DNA of 64,000 bases from assembly GCA_030145305.1 (NCBI GenBank), contig JAQYVX010000002.1:248001-312000 (forward strand), read 5' to 3'. The stretch's first letter is position 1; each line of letters begins with the position of its first letter. A model generated the notes under the pieces. It was not told the origin of the DNA. It saw only the letters and a program-made list of their open reading frames with translations, and searched no databases. This document shows, one piece after another, positions 61,114-64,000 of the stretch. A program made the position numbers and the translations under genes. This DNA is from Halarcobacter sp. Lineage in GTDB: Bacteria > Campylobacterota > Campylobacteria > Campylobacterales > Arcobacteraceae.

Positions 61114-61662
61114 ATGTTTCAAAAATTTTTACTAATTTTTTTACTTACATTAAGTTCATCGTATGCTAAGGATAAAGCAATGAGTATTTATGATTTTAAA
61201 GTTAAAAATATAGATGGGGAAGAAGTATCTTTAGAAAAATATAAAGATAAAGTTCTGTTAATTGTAAATGTAGCTAGTAAATGTGGTTTTACATCTCAAT
61301 ATGAAGGTTTGGAAAAACTCTATAGTAAATATAAAGATAAGAATTTTATGATTTTAGGTTTTCCCTCAAATCAATTTTCCAATCAAGAGCCAGGGACGAA
61401 CGAAGAAATAAAAGAATTTTGTTCTTTAACCTTTGGTGTTAATTTTGATATGTTTGCAAAAGTTGATGTAAATGGAGAAAATGAAATTCCTTTATACTCA
61501 TTTTTAAAAAGTCAAGAAAGTGGAATTTTAGGAACTCAAAGTATTAAATGGAATTTTACAAAATTCTTAGTTGATTCAAATGGGAAAGTAATTGAAAGAT
61601 ATGGCTCTATTACAAAACCAATGGATATTGAGGAAGAAATCAAAAGACTTCTTGGTCTTTAA
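61114..61662 (+). CDS. glutathione peroxidase-family thiol peroxidase, secreted
   Basis: 182 residues with a signal peptide (FLLIFLLTLSSSYAK). The catalytic Cys57 lies in NVASKCGFTSQYEGL; Gln in FPSNQFSNQEPG and Trp in SIKWNFTKF complete the triad. The enzyme is the Cys (not Sec) form and in bacteria mostly uses thioredoxin-like donors. Probably periplasmic. AAAGGA precedes the start. Confidence 0.92.
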   Translation: MFQKFLLIFLLTLSSSYAKDKAMSIYDFKVKNIDGEEVSLEKYKDKVLLIVNVASKCGFTSQYEGLEKLYSKYKDKNFMILGFPSNQFSNQEPGTNEEIKEFCSLTFGVNFDMFAKVDVNGENEIPLYSFLKSQESGILGTQSIKWNFTKFLVDSNGKVIERYGSITKPMDIEEEIKRLLGL

Positions 61663-61715
61663 AGGATAATAAAATCGAAAGTTTTTTAAGTACGCTTACA
61701 GAGTCATTAAAAATT

Positions 61716-62285
61716 ATGACAACATGGGAAGCAATAGCTATGGTTTTAGCTATTGCTTATTTATTATTAGCAATTAAACAAAATCTTTGGTCTTGGGTTG
61801 CTGCATTTTTTTCAACACTTATTTACTCTATAATCTTTTTTGATGTATCACTTTTAATGGATAGTGCTTTAAATGTATATTATCTTCTAATGGCTATTTA
61901 CGGCTGGTATTCTTGGAAATATGGAGGGAAGCTTCAAGAAAAAGAGTTAGAAGTTACTACTTATGGACTTTCAACAAATATAAAAGCAATAATAATTTTA
62001 TCTGGAATATCAATAGTTCTAGGCTATATTATGAGCAATTATACAAATGCAGATTTTGCTTATATCGATTCCTTTACTACAGTTTTTGCCATATTTAGCA
62101 CATATATGTTAGCTAAAAAAGTTTTAGAAAATTGGATTTATTGGATTGTAATTGATACAATTTCTATTTATATTTATATTCAAAAAGGATTGGATTTAAC
62201 AGCAATTTTATTTACAATATATACATTCCTCGCTTTTATAGCTTATAAAAAATGGAAAGAAGAGTATGAACTTTCTAAAGCTTAA
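61716..62285 (+). CDS. pnuC: PnuC-family vitamin transporter
   Basis: 189 residues with seven spans; QNLWSWVAAFFSTLIYSIIFFD and ALNVYYLLMAIYGWYSWKYGG are the typical PnuC repeats. It moves nicotinamide riboside, thiamine or riboflavin by facilitated diffusion, trapped by phosphorylation. The ATG at 61716 has no ribosome-binding site. The same frame is open 14 codons further up to an ATC at 61674, which has AAAGGA at ideal distance, so the true start may be non-standard. The following kinase overlaps it by 20 nt. Confidence 0.88.
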   Translation: MTTWEAIAMVLAIAYLLLAIKQNLWSWVAAFFSTLIYSIIFFDVSLLMDSALNVYYLLMAIYGWYSWKYGGKLQEKELEVTTYGLSTNIKAIIILSGISIVLGYIMSNYTNADFAYIDSFTTVFAIFSTYMLAKKVLENWIYWIVIDTISIYIYIQKGLDLTAILFTIYTFLAFIAYKKWKEEYELSKA

Positions 62286-63042
62286 AAAGCTTAATAAATT
62301 AGATATTTTTAAAAATGAAAAACTTCTAAGCCTTGAAAAATTAAAAAAACAAGGCTTTTGTAATATAAATTATAAATTAAACTCCTGCACAAACTCTTAT
62401 TTGCTTCGTGTTTTTAAAGATGACTCAACGGTAAATATAAGTAGAGAATATGAATATAAGATTCAAAAAAAAGCTTGGGAGAAATCAATTGCTCCAAAAC
62501 CTTTATACTTAAACAAAAAAAAGAGTTTTATGATTACAGAGTTCTTAGAAGGAATTCACAAATATAAGCTTAGAAAAACTGAAGTAAGAAGTATTATAAA
62601 AAATATTAAAAAACTCCATAAAATAAAAAGTTCAGAAAAAAGTTATGATATAAAAAATGATTTTGAAAACTATAAAAAACTTTTACAGGACAAAGATTCA
62701 AAAAAGATTATCCAAGAATCTTTAAAAGAATTAAAAAAAATAGACAAATATAAAAAAAGACCTGTAAGTACACATCATGATTTAAATCCAAGAAATATTA
62801 TTTTTTATAAAAATAGTGTCAAGTTTATTGATTGGGAATATGCAGGAGTAAATGATTGTTTTTTTGATTTAGCAACAATTTGTGTAGAGTTTAAATTAAA
62901 TAAAAAAATGCAAAACTTAGCACTTGAATACTATTTTAAAAAGAGCAAAGAAAAAAATAAAAAGGCACATAAAAAGTCTTTAAATTCTTATATGAAAATA
63001 TACAAAAATCTATGTATTCTTTGGTTTAAAACTTTAAAATAA
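62266..63042 (+). CDS. small-molecule kinase (choline/thiamine-kinase-like, APH fold)
   Basis: 258 residues. The catalytic loop reads STHHDLNPRNI (Asp172, Asn177) and the metal-binding Asp is in FIDWEYAG (Asp189). N-terminal GFCNINYKL resembles the nucleotide loop. Its overlap with pnuC suggests that it phosphorylates the imported vitamin, trapping it in the cell; thiamine or nicotinamide riboside are the candidates. No riboswitch is visible. Confidence 0.82.
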   Translation: MNFLKLKKLNKLDIFKNEKLLSLEKLKKQGFCNINYKLNSCTNSYLLRVFKDDSTVNISREYEYKIQKKAWEKSIAPKPLYLNKKKSFMITEFLEGIHKYKLRKTEVRSIIKNIKKLHKIKSSEKSYDIKNDFENYKKLLQDKDSKKIIQESLKELKKIDKYKKRPVSTHHDLNPRNIIFYKNSVKFIDWEYAGVNDCFFDLATICVEFKLNKKMQNLALEYYFKKSKEKNKKAHKKSLNSYMKIYKNLCILWFKTLK

Positions 63043-63161
63043 AGTTTATTCTTTTAACTCTTCTTTTTTTATTTTTTAATAAAAAAGTACTCTTAATCAT
63101 TTTTTAAATTTCTTTTTACTTTTTTACATTATACTTCCACAAAACTAGAAAGTTGAGATTA

Positions 63162-64000
63162 ATGAATAACCCTTTATTATATATTTTTATAATTTTTATA
63201 ATTTTTATTCAAAATATAAATGCAAACATAAAAACAATTCAAAAAGTAGAAAATCAAAAAATTCTTATTGGATATTATGGAAGACCTAATACTAAATCTT
63301 TAGGAATATTAGGGGAAAGTAATATTGATACTCTAGTTAAAAAAATGAAAATAAAAGAAGAATACTTTAAAAAAGAACTCAATAATAAAGTTGATATTCA
63401 AATGGCTTTCCATATTATTTATGGTTTAGCAACACCTGATCCAGGAAAAAGAAATACTTATATGCTAAGACTTTCAGAAAAAAGTTTATTAAAATATATA
63501 AAGAGAGCTAAAGAAGAAGGTTTCAAAGTAATTATTGATTTACAAATGGGAACAAACTCAGCAGTTGAAGCACTAAGTTTAGTTTTAAAATATCTAAAAT
63601 ATGACAATGTACACTTAGCCCTTGACCCAGAATTCAGAATTCCAAAACATAGAAGATATCCTCCAGGAAGATTTATAGGACATATTTTTGCAAAAGAATT
63701 AAATACAGCACAAGAGTTAGTAAATAATTATATTATTGAAAATGATCTTGAAAAAAAAGATTTAATAGTTCATATGTTTCACAAAAGAATGTTAAGAAAA
63801 AAAGATGAAGTTAAAAACTATGAAAATGTAAATCTTGTTTATAATATAGATGGTCATGGAGATCCTGCTGTAAAAATAAAAATCTATAATAATTTGTACA
63901 CTAAAAATGAAATGAAATTTGCAAAAAGTGGCTTTAAGATTTTTTATAATGCAGATACACATATAATGACACCAAAACAATTATTTGGATTAGAACCTAC
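63162..64000 (+). CDS. secreted protein of unknown family, truncated by the window end
   Basis: At least 279 codons, open to the end of the window. It starts with a signal peptide (LLYIFIIFIIFIQNINAN) and continues as an alternating helix/strand protein: KILIGYYGRPNTKSLGILGES, MAFHIIYGLATPDPGKR, VIIDLQMGTNSAVEAL, NVHLALDPEF and FKIFYNADTHIMTPKQLFG. The pattern suggests a TIM-barrel fold, perhaps a glycoside-hydrolase-like one. No family is recognised and no ribosome-binding site is clear. The gap 63043-63161 holds its T-rich promoter region. Confidence 0.7.
   Translation, partial: MNNPLLYIFIIFIIFIQNINANIKTIQKVENQKILIGYYGRPNTKSLGILGESNIDTLVKKMKIKEEYFKKELNNKVDIQMAFHIIYGLATPDPGKRNTYMLRLSEKSLLKYIKRAKEEGFKVIIDLQMGTNSAVEALSLVLKYLKYDNVHLALDPEFRIPKHRRYPPGRFIGHIFAKELNTAQELVNNYIIENDLEKKDLIVHMFHKRMLRKKDEVKNYENVNLVYNIDGHGDPAVKIKIYNNLYTKNEMKFAKSGFKIFYNADTHIMTPKQLFGLEP

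Noticed and set aside
32-63120. Many other A/T-only inverted repeats
   Set aside because: In this AT-rich DNA short A/T palindromes are expected often by chance; only those at promoters, gene ends or with mixed bases were kept.

Overview
The window looks like chromosome from an Arcobacter-type member of the Campylobacterota. The DNA is very AT-rich and genes are tightly packed on both strands. It encodes a CiaB homologue, three histidine kinases with the Campylobacterota-style H-box AHQWRQPL, di-haem cytochrome c peroxidases, a Mn-type pyrophosphatase, an L-lactate permease and a TAXI-TRAP transporter. The assignment rests on gene content and protein wording only; no 16S or other marker RNA is present, and I found no tRNA, rRNA or CRISPR array.

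Layout. 1-9.3 kb: htpG with a CIRCE-like operator, a DoxX-like protein, ciaB, a LetA/LetB-type lipid transport operon with LetA split in two, and a truncated haemoglobin. 9.3-18.7 kb: large NAD-glutamate dehydrogenase, YbaK, an AlkC/AlkD-like protein, leuA preceded by a leucine-rich leader peptide, an AraC regulator, Mn-pyrophosphatase, ferritin and a short asparaginase-like protein. 18.7-22.7 kb: a two-component system, an alanine/Na+ symporter and small proteins. 22.7-29.9 kb: an MFS gene divergent from a LysR gene across a nested palindrome, then a TAXI-TRAP transporter with a LUD protein and L-2-hydroxyglutarate oxidase.

29.95-38.17 kb is an accessory, scarred region. It contains a REP-type (RAYT) transposase with its repeats, VOC, GNAT, ABC-F, hydrolase, AraC and PEBP genes, and broken AraC, TolC-like, HlyD-like and MORN-repeat genes. 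It is bounded by an imperfect 37-bp direct repeat made from the 3' end of a response-regulator gene. The intact regulator and its kinase lie just beyond the right repeat. Three helically phased copies of an ATTGTTTCA-like box occur both before that kinase and before the TAXI-TRAP operon. I infer that the kinase/regulator pair once sat next to the transporter it controls and was separated from it by insertion of the 8.2 kb region.

41.6-53.4 kb: a zinc-ribbon membrane protein, a coupled TauE/MFS/DfsB operon, a peroxiredoxin-TetR-exonuclease III-methyltransferase cluster with a clear TetR-type operator, then a response regulator, a MauG-like di-haem protein and a histidine kinase in one operon, followed by a classical cytochrome c peroxidase and a lysine-rich basic protein. 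53.4-64 kb: radical SAM, PsiE, ADP-ribosylglycohydrolase-like, DUF4139 and J-domain proteins, a DsbA-like protein, L-lactate permease with three CATATG motifs exactly 30 bp apart, a SprT-like protein, glutathione peroxidase, PnuC with a small-molecule kinase, and a gene cut by the window end.

The signals most worth following up are the leuA leader peptide, the phased boxes shared by the split two-component system and the TRAP operon, the 37-bp repeat bounding the island, the regulator/MauG-like/kinase operon and the CIRCE-like element at htpG. All functions are read from sequence by eye; no database search was run.
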